DNA of 61,269 bases from Flavobacteriales bacterium (GCA_947463385.1 CANHSL010000005.1:1-61269); one strand, 5' to 3'. Counted from the first letter of the stretch, positions 44,618 through 54,254 are shown. A program made the numbers and translations. Notes: a model not told the origin generated them from the letters alone.

Positions 44618-45067
44618 TTAGTTGTTAATTTGAATCGTTATGGGCACATCGATTGGAGGAATACATTTCGTTTCGTCGCAAGTCATGTAATTTAATGTCA
44701 GTTTTAATGCGCCTGCTTTCTTAATTCTAAAGGCTTGGTGTATTTCTACTACATTCTCCCAAATATAAACCATTCCCCCAAAATTGTCATCTTGATGCGC
44801 AACGGGTGTTGTTAAAAATTCTAAACTCCCTATTTTCTTTATGCCCTTAACTTTCTCAAACGTAACACTTAGCGCGATAGGTCCAAGGTTCGGGTCGGTT
44901 TTAGGGGAGTACAAGTGCCACGTAGGATCAATGGTTCCTTTAATAACCACCGATTTCGAATTCTTATCCCAAGAAGCATTCCATGTCACATGGTTTTGTG
45001 CTTGAAAAGACTCAAAATAACCGAAAAAACTAAAAAATAAAAGGGTACGATAAACTACACGACACAT
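44618..45067 (-). CDS. Stand-alone DsbD alpha-domain protein
   Basis: A 149-residue secreted protein equal to the N-terminal DsbD domain alone. Signal peptide to about SFQAQ, then HVTWNASWDKNSKSVVIKG and WHLYSPKTDPN, and a Cys pair near the C-terminus in MTCDETKCIPP, matching the CDAAGCIFPP pair of the DsbD encoded next. It probably accepts electrons from DsbD and passes them to periplasmic targets. A TAACTTCG element four bases before its ATG gives it a possible leaderless promoter that overlaps the stop of the gene upstream. Confidence 0.88.
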   Translation of the reverse strand: MCRVVYRTLLFFSFFGYFESFQAQNHVTWNASWDKNSKSVVIKGTIDPTWHLYSPKTDPNLGPIALSVTFEKVKGIKKIGSLEFLTTPVAHQDDNFGGMVYIWENVVEIHQAFRIKKAGALKLTLNYMTCDETKCIPPIDVPITIQINN

Positions 45068-45071
45068 GCCG

Positions 45072-45079
45072 CGAAGTTA
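45072..45079 (-). promoter_or_regulatory. Possible -7 promoter element of dsbD-alpha (TAACTTCG)
   Basis: One mismatch to TAnnTTTG, four bases before the ATG at 45067, and overlapping the stop codon of the upstream 91-residue gene. Confidence 0.4.
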
Positions 45080-45352
45080 AAAAATAATATCAATAATTTT
45101 AGATATTGGAATCCAAACACCACCTTTTAGAGTTATGAAATGTTGCCCCATTGCCCAAACGGTGGTATTTACTTTTTTAAACCCCTCGTCATCGCAAAAT
45201 ACAATAGAAACTTTACCCCGATGGGTGTTTCCTAAAATCATGGCTTTGTGCAGTTGTTGCCGCAAATTAGCTTCCTGTTCAATGGAGCTTAGTTTTTCAT
45301 AGGTGCAATTTGGGACCTGCTCCTTTTGGATTTCTTGGATTTCTAAATACAT
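45077..45352 (-). CDS. Conserved 91-residue cytoplasmic protein
   Basis: A small soluble protein without signal peptide or membrane helix. The first half is helical and charged (about 1-40), the second half is beta-rich (KVSIVFCDDEGFKKVNTTVW, then MGQHFITLKGGVWIPISKII). I think similar proteins are common in Flavobacteriales but know no function. It lies between tsaD and the DsbD-alpha gene on the same strand, nine bases before the latter. A weak TATCTTCA sequence lies upstream. Confidence 0.75.
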   Translation of the reverse strand: MYLEIQEIQKEQVPNCTYEKLSSIEQEANLRQQLHKAMILGNTHRGKVSIVFCDDEGFKKVNTTVWAMGQHFITLKGGVWIPISKIIDIIF

Positions 45353-45403
45353 AGTAGTGTGTTTGGTTCTTTGAAGATAGTAAATTTTTCTAAACTTCCA
45401 AAT

Positions 45404-46423
45404 TTACCAAGGTAACTTTGCATTTGCTGAAATCTGCTGGTCATGAGTAATACCCGCTTCAAATAAAAATGCCCCAGTTATCGCAACCATCGCCGCGTTA
45501 TCAGTACAATAAGAAGGGTGCGCAACATGTATTGTGAGTTTCGGATTTGTTGCTTGCCATGCTTGAAGTTTGGCTCGTAATTCGCTGTTAACAGATACCC
45601 CGCCACTCACAGCAATACACGTTATCCCGGTTTGAAGCTGCGCTTTTTTCAGTTTTTTAAGTAAGATTTCAGTGATGCGATGTTGAATGGATGCACAGAG
45701 GTCGTTTAAGTTTAGTGCTACAAAATCCGGATCCTTTGCTACTTCTTTCTGTAGAAAATATAAAATGGATGTTTTTAACCCACTAAAGCTAAAGTTCAAC
45801 TCGGGAATATTCGGCTCAGCAAAGGTAAATGCCATGGGATTTCCGGTCTTTCCGTAGTGGTCAATGAGCGGACCTCCCGGGTATGGCAAACCCAACATTT
45901 TAGCGGCTTTATCAAAGGCCTCGCCTGCGGCATCATCGATTGTTTTTCCGATGATTTCCATGTTCATTGCATCATGAACGACAACGATTTGCGTATGTCC
46001 ACCGCTTACAGTTAAGCATAGGTATGGAAAACTTGGCGCTGTCATTCCTTCATGCGTGATGAAATGACTTAAAATGTGCGCCTTCATGTGATGAACTCCA
46101 ATCAAGGGTTTATTTAAGGCTAGCGCGAGTCCTTTTGCAAAAGAGGTTCCAACCACGAGTGACCCCATAAGACCAGGTCCTTGGGTAAAGGCAATGGCAT
46201 CAATGTCTTTTAAGGAAACTTGAGCCGTTTCAATTGCTCGCTTTACCACCGGAACAATATGCTCAATATGTGCCCGACTGGCTAATTCCGGAACTACGCC
46301 TCCATATGCTTCATGAATCAATTGGGTGTGTGTTATATTCGCGAGGATTTGCGTTCCTCTCAGAACGGCTGCAGATGTATCGTCACAAGACGATTCAATT
46401 CCTAAAATCAACCGTTTATTCAA
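45404..46423 (-). CDS. tsaD: tRNA N6-adenosine threonylcarbamoyltransferase TsaD
   Basis: TsaD transfers the threonylcarbamoyl group to A37 of tRNAs that read ANN codons, with TsaB and TsaE. The 339-residue protein has the ASKHA signatures ILGIESSCDDTSAAV and QGPGLMGSLVVGTSFAKGLA, and the metal motif HMKAH (His112, His116). Length is normal. Divergent tamB starts 24 bases away, so both promoters must share or overlap this short space. Confidence 0.97.
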   Translation of the reverse strand: MNKRLILGIESSCDDTSAAVLRGTQILANITHTQLIHEAYGGVVPELASRAHIEHIVPVVKRAIETAQVSLKDIDAIAFTQGPGLMGSLVVGTSFAKGLALALNKPLIGVHHMKAHILSHFITHEGMTAPSFPYLCLTVSGGHTQIVVVHDAMNMEIIGKTIDDAAGEAFDKAAKMLGLPYPGGPLIDHYGKTGNPMAFTFAEPNIPELNFSFSGLKTSILYFLQKEVAKDPDFVALNLNDLCASIQHRITEILLKKLKKAQLQTGITCIAVSGGVSVNSELRAKLQAWQATNPKLTIHVAHPSYCTDNAAMVAITGAFLFEAGITHDQQISANAKLPW

Positions 46424-46432
46424 TGCAATGAT

Positions 46433-46440
46433 TAATTTTG
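46433..46440 (+). promoter_or_regulatory. -7 promoter element of tamB-accC (TAATTTTG)
   Basis: Exact TAnnTTTG match, seven bases before the tamB ATG at 46448. It lies inside the 24 bases that separate tamB from divergent tsaD. Confidence 0.5.
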
Positions 46441-46447
46441 CTAACGC

Positions 46448-49400
46448 ATGACAAAAGTAGTTAAAATCCTTGGCAGAACCTTCGGGGTGTTCTTTGAGTG
46501 GATGTTGATTTTTGTCATTTTATTCGCCTTTCTAATTCGCACTTCGTCCTTTCAATCCTATCTCGCTAAACAGGCAACAGATTTCTTTTCTAAGGAATGG
46601 AATACTAAAGTGAATATAGGTAAGGTGGACATTACGCTCTTCAATCGAATTTATCTTGAAGATGTGCTGATTCATGATTTGTCGGACAAACGCTTGGTGT
46701 CAATTCGTAGCTTAGAAGTGTTAATACAGGGTTTTGGCACACAACATTTAACCTTGGATGAAGTCATTCTAGAAAAAGGTGAAGTTTGGGTGTATGCTGA
46801 AAAACGTACCGGTGAAATGAATTTTCAGTTCATAGCCGATTATTTCGCTTCGGAGGATACGACCTCAAGCCCTTCAGAGTTTACCGTTGCTTTGAATAAA
46901 ATCACACTAAAACAGACCAAGCTACGCTACGATGATTTTCGAATCCCTAAGATGAAAACGGGGCTCGATTTTAATCACGTTGCCCTTAGAAATGTGAATT
47001 TAACGGTTTCCAATTTTGTGAATGACGGCCCACTTACTGCGTTTAATCTTGATGATTTCCACACGAAGGACCAATCTGGGCTCTGGGTCAAGGCCTTGAA
47101 GGCTAAGGTAGCAATCAATGAGACGGGGTTAAGGTTGAATTCGGTGTATATTAAGTTAAATCGCTCCGAAATTCATGCCTCTGAAATCGCTTATTCCTAT
47201 ACTGATCCTGCTGCATTGGATGATTTTAACAACAAGGTGTTCTTCAATATTGCCATTCAACCGAGTACTGTTAATCTGGCAGATGTGGCGTTTTTCGTTC
47301 CTGAAATGGAAGGAATGAATGAACAGGTTCAGTTGAGTGGAACGCTTTACAATGTGGTGAATCATTTCAAAATCAAAAACCTTGACATAAGGATCCGAAA
47401 AAACACCTTTTTAAAGGGAGATTTAGATTTGCCGGATTTTGCTGAGTTTGCTGCATACCCCGTCCGAGAAGTCATTCGAAACGCTTCATTTGATGTGGCT
47501 GAACTAAGTAAGGTGCGCTTGCCAGATGGATCATTCTTGTCTTTTGGCCCTGAAGTAGATCGCTTAGGAACCGTTCGTTTTCGAAATATGGTCGTGGATG
47601 GAAAGCAAGGGAAGTTAATTCTACGTCCCGTAACTATAAAAACGGAAAAAGGAGAATTAAGCGTTGTTTCACCTATTAAATTGGATGTGCTGGGTAATGC
47701 CATAGGAATTCAGAATTTACGTCCAGACAGCATTGCCGTGGCACTAAATCACATACAATTAGGAGACATCCTGGGTGTTTCTGATGTTGGTGAAATAAAC
47801 GGTAACTTGAAATTTTCGACGTTCGATGTGTTGGATAAAGGGTTTAAACTAACCAATGGATCCGCATATTTCAGTGAGTTAGAGACCATGGGTTACGTTT
47901 ATCATAATGTCGCTCTACAAGATATGCGCATGGATGGTGTGGTGTTGAATACCTCAGTACAGGTGGATGATCCAAATGCGAAATTTACGATTTCGGGAGG
48001 ATTCGATATAGAAGGTAAACCAACCTACAATGCATCGATGCGCTTCGATAAATTAAATCTCGGAGCCCTAGGATTTACGGAATCCAAAAATACGGCGTTA
48101 ACAGGTGAATTTACACTGGATACAAAAGGACCTTCATTTAATCGGTTTGAAGGCGGGTTGACGCTTGCTCAGTTCAATTATACAGAAGATGGTAAAGAAA
48201 TAAAGATTCCATCGGCTCGGATCGATTTCAATCACTCCATGGCGGAAGAATCATTAATACTGCGGAGTAATATAGCGGATTTAGATTTTAAAGGAAAGAT
48301 TGATCCGAACACGATTCAAGATGATATTTTGTTCGGGATTTCACGCGTTCTCCCGAGTTTGGTGCAAGCAAGAAAACCCGTTCGTGGAAAAGTGAATAAT
48401 GAAATTGATGCCAGGTTGGTAGTGAAAGATATTAATGAACTCACCGATTTATTTGTACCCGGTCTTGAAATCGATCCACAAACCGAAGTCGTTTTAAAGT
48501 TTGATTCAGAGCAAGATTTATTTGGCTTACAACTTACCTCGAGTCATATTATGTATGACAGCATTAACCTAGAAGGTATTACATTACAACAGCGAGTAAA
48601 TGCTTCAGGGGTTACCGCTAACGTATTAGTGAATCAATTGGATGCCCGTGATTCATTGATTTTTCATGAGGTTAATTTTTTAACCACAGGTATCGGGGGG
48701 AAACTTAATTCAAGTCTAGGGTGGGATCAAGGGCGTTTGAATGAATCTCGAATACAATGGCGTACAACCATGAATTCTGCCAACGATTTTGATTTACTTT
48801 TTGATCAATCTAGATTTTCTATTAATGGGTATAAATGGTATTTAGATTCCGGAAGCGACCTGATTGTTCAAAATAAACACATTCAAACCAATAAGTTAAT
48901 GTTGCGAAGTGATCAAAAGAATCAGCGCATTGAAGCCGGTGGGTGCCTATCTAATAATGTGAATGATGTTCTTGGTTTGAGTATCACTAATCTTGACTTG
49001 GAGGATCTTTCAAAGATGTTAAACCTTGAAGTTGACCTCGCAGGTAAGGTAAATGGTTCCGTAGGTTTAGCAAATCCCTATGAGGCGTTAACCTTAACCT
49101 CTAATGTGGATATCTTTTCCTTCTTTATAAACCAAGAGGAAGTAGGTGAAATTCATATCGATGCAACGTATAACGATGCCTTAGCAGCGGTAGGACTAAA
49201 AGGCACCTTGGCATATCGCGGAATGAAAACCTTAGATTTTTCGGGTTCTTATTTAACGAATGTTGCAGATGAAAACCTTCGATTACGCTTAGATTTTCAG
49301 AATACGGACATTTCATTTACCAATGCCTTCATGGATCCCGATGTGCTAGATAAAATTGAAGGAAAACTGAACGGTTTCATTAACATAAAAGGAACTCCGG

Positions 49401-50992
49401 ATGCACCAAGACTCGCAGGGACTTTAAGTCTTAAAGATGCCGCCGCTGATTTCACCTTGCTGGGTTGTCGTTACACGATGAATGGTAAAATTAACGTAGA
49501 GCAGGATGGGTTTTTAATTAATAAACTCCCGATTCGTGATGCTGATGGGAATGTAGCAACGATAGACGGTACGGTTTATCATTCCAACTTTACTAAGTTT
49601 AACTATAATGTGGATGTGGATTTTGAAGAGGATTATAACCATTCCTTGCGAGATAACCCCGGACGTAAGATAGATAAGTTCATGCTCTTGAATACCAAAT
49701 ACAAGGAAGGCGATGTGTATTACGGTAAGGCGTACGGACGAGGTACCGCGAATATTTCGGGATACGGTTCGGTGATGAATGTTTCGGTAAATGTTCAAAC
49801 CAGAAAAGGTACGAAATTGGTGTTTCCGATGTATGGAACCTCTGAATTAGAAGAAGAGTCGATCATAACCTTTGTTTCAGATAAAAATTTAGCTCCCATA
49901 CTTGATGATAAAATCGATTTTACAGGGGTTGACTTGGATTTGACTTTTGATATTACCCCGGATGCAGAGGTCCTCTTGGTATTTAATGAGCAAACACACG
50001 ATGAAATTCAAGCGAAAACACAAGGAAAACTAAATTTGAAACTCGATGCCTATAATCAAATGCGTTTGGATGGTGGCTTGAAGATACTGAACGGCAGTGT
50101 GTATAATTTCACCATGGGCCCTGCTCGTAAACCTTTTGATATTATTGATGGAACAATAAACTGGTCTGGCGACGTGTACAATGCAGATATGAAAATTGTC
50201 ACTTCGTATTTAGTGAAAAATGCCAACATGTTAGAATTAACTCCAGAACAAACGGATAAATCGTTGGCAAAGCAAGATGCTCAATGCATATTAAATTTAA
50301 CTGGATCTTTGATTCAGCCCAACATCACGTTTGAATTAGTGGCTCCCAAAGCGCCCGAATCAGGAAAGGCACTCATGAACCGTATCAATGAAGATAAAGA
50401 TGAATTAAATCGTCAGTTTTTCTCTTTAATGCTTTTCAGTAAGTTTCAACCGTTCAAAGGAACCAATTCAGCCAATGAATCCGCGGCCATCGATTTGGTT
50501 GAAAGTCAAATAAATCAAGCGCTTTCTCAAATGTCTAAAAGCTATCAAGTAAAGATGGATTTGGGGACAGATAACGTTTCTACTTCGGTGCAAAAATCCT
50601 TTGCTAAAGATCGCTTAGTGGTTACAGGAAGTTTCGGGGTTCAAAACACAACGGGTTCATCCGCGGCCAACGGAGGCCTAGTAGGCGATGTGAGTATTGA
50701 ATATTTGGTAAATGAATCGGGGACTTTCCGTGTTAACGCGTTTAATCGATCCAACACAAATACCGTAAAAGAAAATGCAGGGCCTTTTACACAAGGCGCG
50801 GGTCTTTCATACCATGAAGATTTCAATAGCGCAAAAGATTTTGTACTCTTGCAATCTTTTTTAGATGTATTTAGATCCAAGGAGAATAAAGTAGTAAAAT
50901 TCAAACGAAAGAAACGTCAAACTAAATTACCGCCTGTCGGAGCTCCAACGGTTCCGGTGCCAAGCGTTGAAAATAAAGAAGAAAATGAATAA
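46448..50992 (+). CDS. tamB: Translocation and assembly module protein TamB
   Basis: A 1,514-residue AsmA/TamB-type protein with one N-terminal membrane helix (about 15-32) and a very long beta-helical body reaching across the periplasm. The C-terminal DUF490/TamB domain (about 1140-1480) includes LNLKLDAYNQMRLDGGLKIL, IIDGTINWSGDVYNADMKIV and RLVVTGSFGVQN. TamB helps outer-membrane protein assembly and anterograde phospholipid transport. The final 30 residues are basic, then proline-rich. The start codon of accC overlaps its stop by eight bases. Divergent tsaD next door is a common arrangement in Bacteroidota. Confidence 0.92.
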   Translation: MTKVVKILGRTFGVFFEWMLIFVILFAFLIRTSSFQSYLAKQATDFFSKEWNTKVNIGKVDITLFNRIYLEDVLIHDLSDKRLVSIRSLEVLIQGFGTQHLTLDEVILEKGEVWVYAEKRTGEMNFQFIADYFASEDTTSSPSEFTVALNKITLKQTKLRYDDFRIPKMKTGLDFNHVALRNVNLTVSNFVNDGPLTAFNLDDFHTKDQSGLWVKALKAKVAINETGLRLNSVYIKLNRSEIHASEIAYSYTDPAALDDFNNKVFFNIAIQPSTVNLADVAFFVPEMEGMNEQVQLSGTLYNVVNHFKIKNLDIRIRKNTFLKGDLDLPDFAEFAAYPVREVIRNASFDVAELSKVRLPDGSFLSFGPEVDRLGTVRFRNMVVDGKQGKLILRPVTIKTEKGELSVVSPIKLDVLGNAIGIQNLRPDSIAVALNHIQLGDILGVSDVGEINGNLKFSTFDVLDKGFKLTNGSAYFSELETMGYVYHNVALQDMRMDGVVLNTSVQVDDPNAKFTISGGFDIEGKPTYNASMRFDKLNLGALGFTESKNTALTGEFTLDTKGPSFNRFEGGLTLAQFNYTEDGKEIKIPSARIDFNHSMAEESLILRSNIADLDFKGKIDPNTIQDDILFGISRVLPSLVQARKPVRGKVNNEIDARLVVKDINELTDLFVPGLEIDPQTEVVLKFDSEQDLFGLQLTSSHIMYDSINLEGITLQQRVNASGVTANVLVNQLDARDSLIFHEVNFLTTGIGGKLNSSLGWDQGRLNESRIQWRTTMNSANDFDLLFDQSRFSINGYKWYLDSGSDLIVQNKHIQTNKLMLRSDQKNQRIEAGGCLSNNVNDVLGLSITNLDLEDLSKMLNLEVDLAGKVNGSVGLANPYEALTLTSNVDIFSFFINQEEVGEIHIDATYNDALAAVGLKGTLAYRGMKTLDFSGSYLTNVADENLRLRLDFQNTDISFTNAFMDPDVLDKIEGKLNGFINIKGTPDAPRLAGTLSLKDAAADFTLLGCRYTMNGKINVEQDGFLINKLPIRDADGNVATIDGTVYHSNFTKFNYNVDVDFEEDYNHSLRDNPGRKIDKFMLLNTKYKEGDVYYGKAYGRGTANISGYGSVMNVSVNVQTRKGTKLVFPMYGTSELEEESIITFVSDKNLAPILDDKIDFTGVDLDLTFDITPDAEVLLVFNEQTHDEIQAKTQGKLNLKLDAYNQMRLDGGLKILNGSVYNFTMGPARKPFDIIDGTINWSGDVYNADMKIVTSYLVKNANMLELTPEQTDKSLAKQDAQCILNLTGSLIQPNITFELVAPKAPESGKALMNRINEDKDELNRQFFSLMLFSKFQPFKGTNSANESAAIDLVESQINQALSQMSKSYQVKMDLGTDNVSTSVQKSFAKDRLVVTGSFGVQNTTGSSAANGGLVGDVSIEYLVNESGTFRVNAFNRSNTNTVKENAGPFTQGAGLSYHEDFNSAKDFVLLQSFLDVFRSKENKVVKFKRKKRQTKLPPVGAPTVPVPSVENKEENE

Positions 50993-52472
50993 AGTACTAG
51001 TAGCAAATCGAGGTGAAATTGCACGTAGGGTGTTAAGAACCTTGAAGAAAATGGATATTAAAAGTGTGGCAGTGTATAGCGATGCAGATCGCTTTGCTCC
51101 CCATGTATTAGAAGCAGATGAATCGGTGTATTTGGGAGCAAGCCCTTCCTCGGAATCTTATCTGCGTCAGGATGCGATTATTCAAGCATGCAAGGAGTTG
51201 GGGGTGGATGGCGTGCATCCTGGCTATGGTTTTTTGTCTGAAAATGCAGGCTTCGCAAGAAAATTAAAGGAAGCAGGAATCACATTAATCGGTCCATCTC
51301 CTGAATCGATGGAGGTCATGGGCGATAAATTAAGTGCCAAACAAGCGGTTAAAGAATTTGGTGTTCCCTTAGTTCCTGGAGTTGATGAAGCCGTCGCAAG
51401 CGTCGAACTTGGAAAGAAAATTGCTGCAAGCATTGGCTATCCGGTCTTAATTAAAGCCTCCGCTGGTGGAGGTGGAAAAGGCATGCGCTTGGTGGAACGC
51501 GAGGAAGAATTCGAAGAACAAATGCACACCGCACAAAGTGAGGCTCGGTCTTCCTTTGGCGATGATGCGGTATTTATAGAAAAATTTGTAACCAAGCCTC
51601 GACACATTGAGATTCAAGTGTTCGCAGATAACCATGGGAACGTAGTGTATTTGTTTGAACGTGAATGTTCGATTCAACGTAGACATCAAAAGGTGATCGA
51701 AGAAGCGCCAAGTGCTGTAGTAACTCCTGAATTGCGCAAACAAATGGGGGAGGCCGCGGTCAATGTATGTAAAGCATGTAATTATTCAGGTGCAGGTACG
51801 GTTGAGTTTTTATTGGATGCTGAGTTGAATTTCTATTTTTTAGAAATGAATACACGGCTTCAAGTGGAGCACCCGGTTACTGAAGAAATTACCGGTACAG
51901 ACTTAGTGGAATGGCAAATCCGTGTTGCGCGTGGCGAAAAGCTGCCAAAGACACAGGAAGAATTAAGCATCAACGGACACGCCATTGAAATTCGTGTGTA
52001 TGCAGAAGATACCTTAAACGGATTCATCCCGGATATCGGTACACTTAACCGGTATCGCATTCCTTCGGGCCGTTCCGTTCGGGTAGATGATGCCTTTTTA
52101 GAAGGAATGGATATTCCGATATATTATGATCCAATGATCGCCAAACTGGTAGTTTGGGGAAAAACGCGCCAAGATGCCATTCGACGGTGCATCGAAGCCA
52201 TCGATGATTATCAGATTTCTGGTGTGAAAACAACCCTCGATTTCGGGAAATATGTATTGAAGCATGAGGCGTTCATTTCAGGTAATTTTGATACAAACTT
52301 TGTAAAGCACTATTTCTCTGATCCTCGGGTTGTAAATACAGCGATGGAGGAGGAGCATCGGGCCTTAACCTTTAGTATTGACCAAATATGGAAGGATATT
52401 AAAGCCTTCAAGGAACAAGAATATGCTTCAAGGGAAAATACAAGCAGTTGGAAAAATAAATTACAATCGTAA
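50985..52472 (+). CDS. accC: Biotin carboxylase (acetyl/propionyl-CoA carboxylase subunit)
   Basis: Biotin carboxylase, 495 residues, carboxylates the biotin of a carrier protein using ATP and bicarbonate. The N-terminus is VLVANRGEIARRVLRTLKKM; the ATP-grasp loop KASAGGGGKGMRLV and the catalytic FLEMNTRLQVEHPVTE segment are intact. No carrier or carboxyltransferase gene is adjacent, so whether it serves acetyl-CoA or propionyl-CoA carboxylase cannot be told. ATG 50985 (MNKVLVANRG) is chosen over an in-frame TTG at 50967. It overlaps tamB by eight bases. Confidence 0.94.
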   Translation: MNKVLVANRGEIARRVLRTLKKMDIKSVAVYSDADRFAPHVLEADESVYLGASPSSESYLRQDAIIQACKELGVDGVHPGYGFLSENAGFARKLKEAGITLIGPSPESMEVMGDKLSAKQAVKEFGVPLVPGVDEAVASVELGKKIAASIGYPVLIKASAGGGGKGMRLVEREEEFEEQMHTAQSEARSSFGDDAVFIEKFVTKPRHIEIQVFADNHGNVVYLFERECSIQRRHQKVIEEAPSAVVTPELRKQMGEAAVNVCKACNYSGAGTVEFLLDAELNFYFLEMNTRLQVEHPVTEEITGTDLVEWQIRVARGEKLPKTQEELSINGHAIEIRVYAEDTLNGFIPDIGTLNRYRIPSGRSVRVDDAFLEGMDIPIYYDPMIAKLVVWGKTRQDAIRRCIEAIDDYQISGVKTTLDFGKYVLKHEAFISGNFDTNFVKHYFSDPRVVNTAMEEEHRALTFSIDQIWKDIKAFKEQEYASRENTSSWKNKLQS

Positions 52473-52517
52473 CGCAGTCAAATAGAAATCACTAATTTTA
52501 CGCAACCAAAATAGCAT

Positions 52518-53729
52518 ATGAATTTACACGAATACCAAGGAAAAGCGATTTTAAAAAGCTACGGAGTAGCCATTCAAGAAGGAGTGGTAGTAGAAAATGT
52601 AGCCGATGCAGTAGCCGCTGCGGAAGAATTAACCAAGCAAACCGGTACGGGATGGTATGTGATTAAAGCACAAATCCATGCGGGTGGTCGTGGTAAAGGA
52701 ACTGTTGAAGAAACAGGATCTCACGGCGTTGTGCTAGCTAAAGGGATTGGTGAAGTAGAGGAAAAGGTAAAAGGAATCCTTGGCGGACACTTAGTTACCC
52801 TACAAACCAATGGTAAAGGAAAAAAGGTAAATAAAGTGTTGATTGCTCAGGATGTGTACTATCCAGGAGAGAACGAACCGCAAGAGTTTTACATGTCGGT
52901 ATTGTTAGACCGTGAGAAAGGCCGTAACGTGATTATTTATTCTACCGAGGGTGGAATGGACATTGAGCACGTAGCGGAACATACACCAGATAAAATATTT
53001 AAAGAATTCATTGATCCGCGCGTAGGATTGCAAGGATTTCAAACGCGTAAGATTGCGTTTAATCTTGGATTGAGTGGTGAAGCGTTCAAGCAAATGACCA
53101 AATTCGTAGCTTCTTTATACAAGGCATACGATGGTATTGATGCCGCCATGTTTGAGATTAATCCATTGTTCAAAACTTCAGATAATAAAATCATTGCAGT
53201 AGATGCGAAAGTTACCCTAGACGGTAATGGCTTGATGCGTCACCCAGATTATGCTGCGATGCGTGACAAAAATGAAGAAGATCCAACAGAAGTTGAAGCG
53301 GATGAAGCAGGATTGAATTTCGTGAAGTTAGACGGAAATGTAGGGTGCATGGTGAATGGTGCAGGTCTAGCCATGGCCACCATGGACATCATCAAATTGT
53401 CTGGCGGTAATCCAGCAAATTTCCTAGACGTAGGTGGAACGGCAAATGCGGAGCGCGTAGAAAAAGCATTTCATATCATTTTGAAAGATCCAAATGTTAA
53501 AGCTATTTTGGTGAATATTTTCGGAGGAATTGTACGTTGCGATCGCGTAGCGCAGGGTATTGTAGATGCCTATAAAAACATCGGTCATATTCCAGTTCCG
53601 ATCATTGTACGTTTGCAAGGAACCAATGCCGTAGAAGCGAAGAAGTTAATTGATGATTCAGGATTGAACGTTCATTCAGCGGTATTGCTTCAAGAAGCTG
53701 CAGATAAAGTAAAAGAAGTATTGGCATAA
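52518..53729 (+). CDS. sucC: Succinate--CoA ligase (ADP-forming) beta subunit
   Basis: The ATP-grasp subunit of succinyl-CoA synthetase in the citric acid cycle, 403 residues, full length. It starts NLHEYQGKAILKSYGVAIQE, and has AQIHAGGRGKG, LDVGGTANAERVEKAF and NIFGGIVRCDRVAQGI in the usual order. The alpha subunit gene sucD is not in the window. A TAATTTTA sequence (52493-52500, one mismatch) may be its -7 element. A REP-like hairpin follows the stop. Confidence 0.97.
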   Translation: MNLHEYQGKAILKSYGVAIQEGVVVENVADAVAAAEELTKQTGTGWYVIKAQIHAGGRGKGTVEETGSHGVVLAKGIGEVEEKVKGILGGHLVTLQTNGKGKKVNKVLIAQDVYYPGENEPQEFYMSVLLDREKGRNVIIYSTEGGMDIEHVAEHTPDKIFKEFIDPRVGLQGFQTRKIAFNLGLSGEAFKQMTKFVASLYKAYDGIDAAMFEINPLFKTSDNKIIAVDAKVTLDGNGLMRHPDYAAMRDKNEEDPTEVEADEAGLNFVKLDGNVGCMVNGAGLAMATMDIIKLSGGNPANFLDVGGTANAERVEKAFHIILKDPNVKAILVNIFGGIVRCDRVAQGIVDAYKNIGHIPVPIIVRLQGTNAVEAKKLIDDSGLNVHSAVLLQEAADKVKEVLA

Positions 53730-53739
53730 TTTTAATTCC

Positions 53740-53783
53740 CTATGGGTGCCGGTCCCTGAGCTTGTCGAAGGCCGTACCCATAG
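53740..53783. repeat. REP-like palindrome, CCCTGAG...TCGAAGG type
   Basis: A hairpin with outer stem CTATGGGT/ACCCATAG and the inner core TCCCTGAGCTTGTCGAAGG. It sits between sucC and the DUF1569 gene and may stabilise or end the sucC mRNA, but has no T-run. The first part (GGGTGCCGGTCCCTGAG) recurs exactly at about 55408. Confidence 0.75.
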
Positions 53784-53798
53784 AGAGATTCGCTTAAC

Positions 53799-54254
53799 AT
53801 GCTGCCCAACATTTACCTGCGAGAAACCACAACCGAGTTTATTCGACGTATTAATTGCCTGTCGGGTAATGAAAATCCGTTGTGGGGTAAAATGAATGTG
53901 GGACAAATGCTATCCCATTGCTGTCTTCCGTATCAACAAATTTTAGGAGAAAACACGGATCGTCCTCCGTTCATTATGCGCGTTTTGATGCAGTGGTTTT
54001 TCCGTAACTCGATGACCAATGATCAGCCTTATCGAAAGAATTTACCCACAGGACCTACGTTTATTCGAACGGGGACACATGATGTTTCTGAAGAGCGTCA
54101 GCGCTTAATTTCCTACGTAGAAGCCATAGAGCGTCTTGGCCCGGAAGGTCTAGCAAGTATTCCATCCTTAAGTTTGGGTAAACTCTCCGCAGTGGAGTGG
54201 TCGAACATGCTGTATAAGCATTTAGATCATCACTTACGACAGTTCGGAGTGTAG
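53799..54254 (+). CDS. DUF1569/DinB-like four-helix protein
   Basis: A 151-residue protein resembling DUF1569, part of the DinB/YfiT four-helix superfamily. Two histidine patches that could bind a metal are in GQMLSHCCLPY and KHLDHHLRQFGV; the final helix is characteristic of the family. These proteins often act as metal-dependent thiol transferases or bear no known activity. It stands alone between the REP-like hairpin and the tandem repeats. Confidence 0.78.
   Translation: MLPNIYLRETTTEFIRRINCLSGNENPLWGKMNVGQMLSHCCLPYQQILGENTDRPPFIMRVLMQWFFRNSMTNDQPYRKNLPTGPTFIRTGTHDVSEERQRLISYVEAIERLGPEGLASIPSLSLGKLSAVEWSNMLYKHLDHHLRQFGV

Noticed and set aside
50967-50984. TTG at 50967 as start of accC
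   Set aside because: The biotin carboxylase N-terminus begins at ATG 50985; the extra six residues are only the tamB tail read in another frame.
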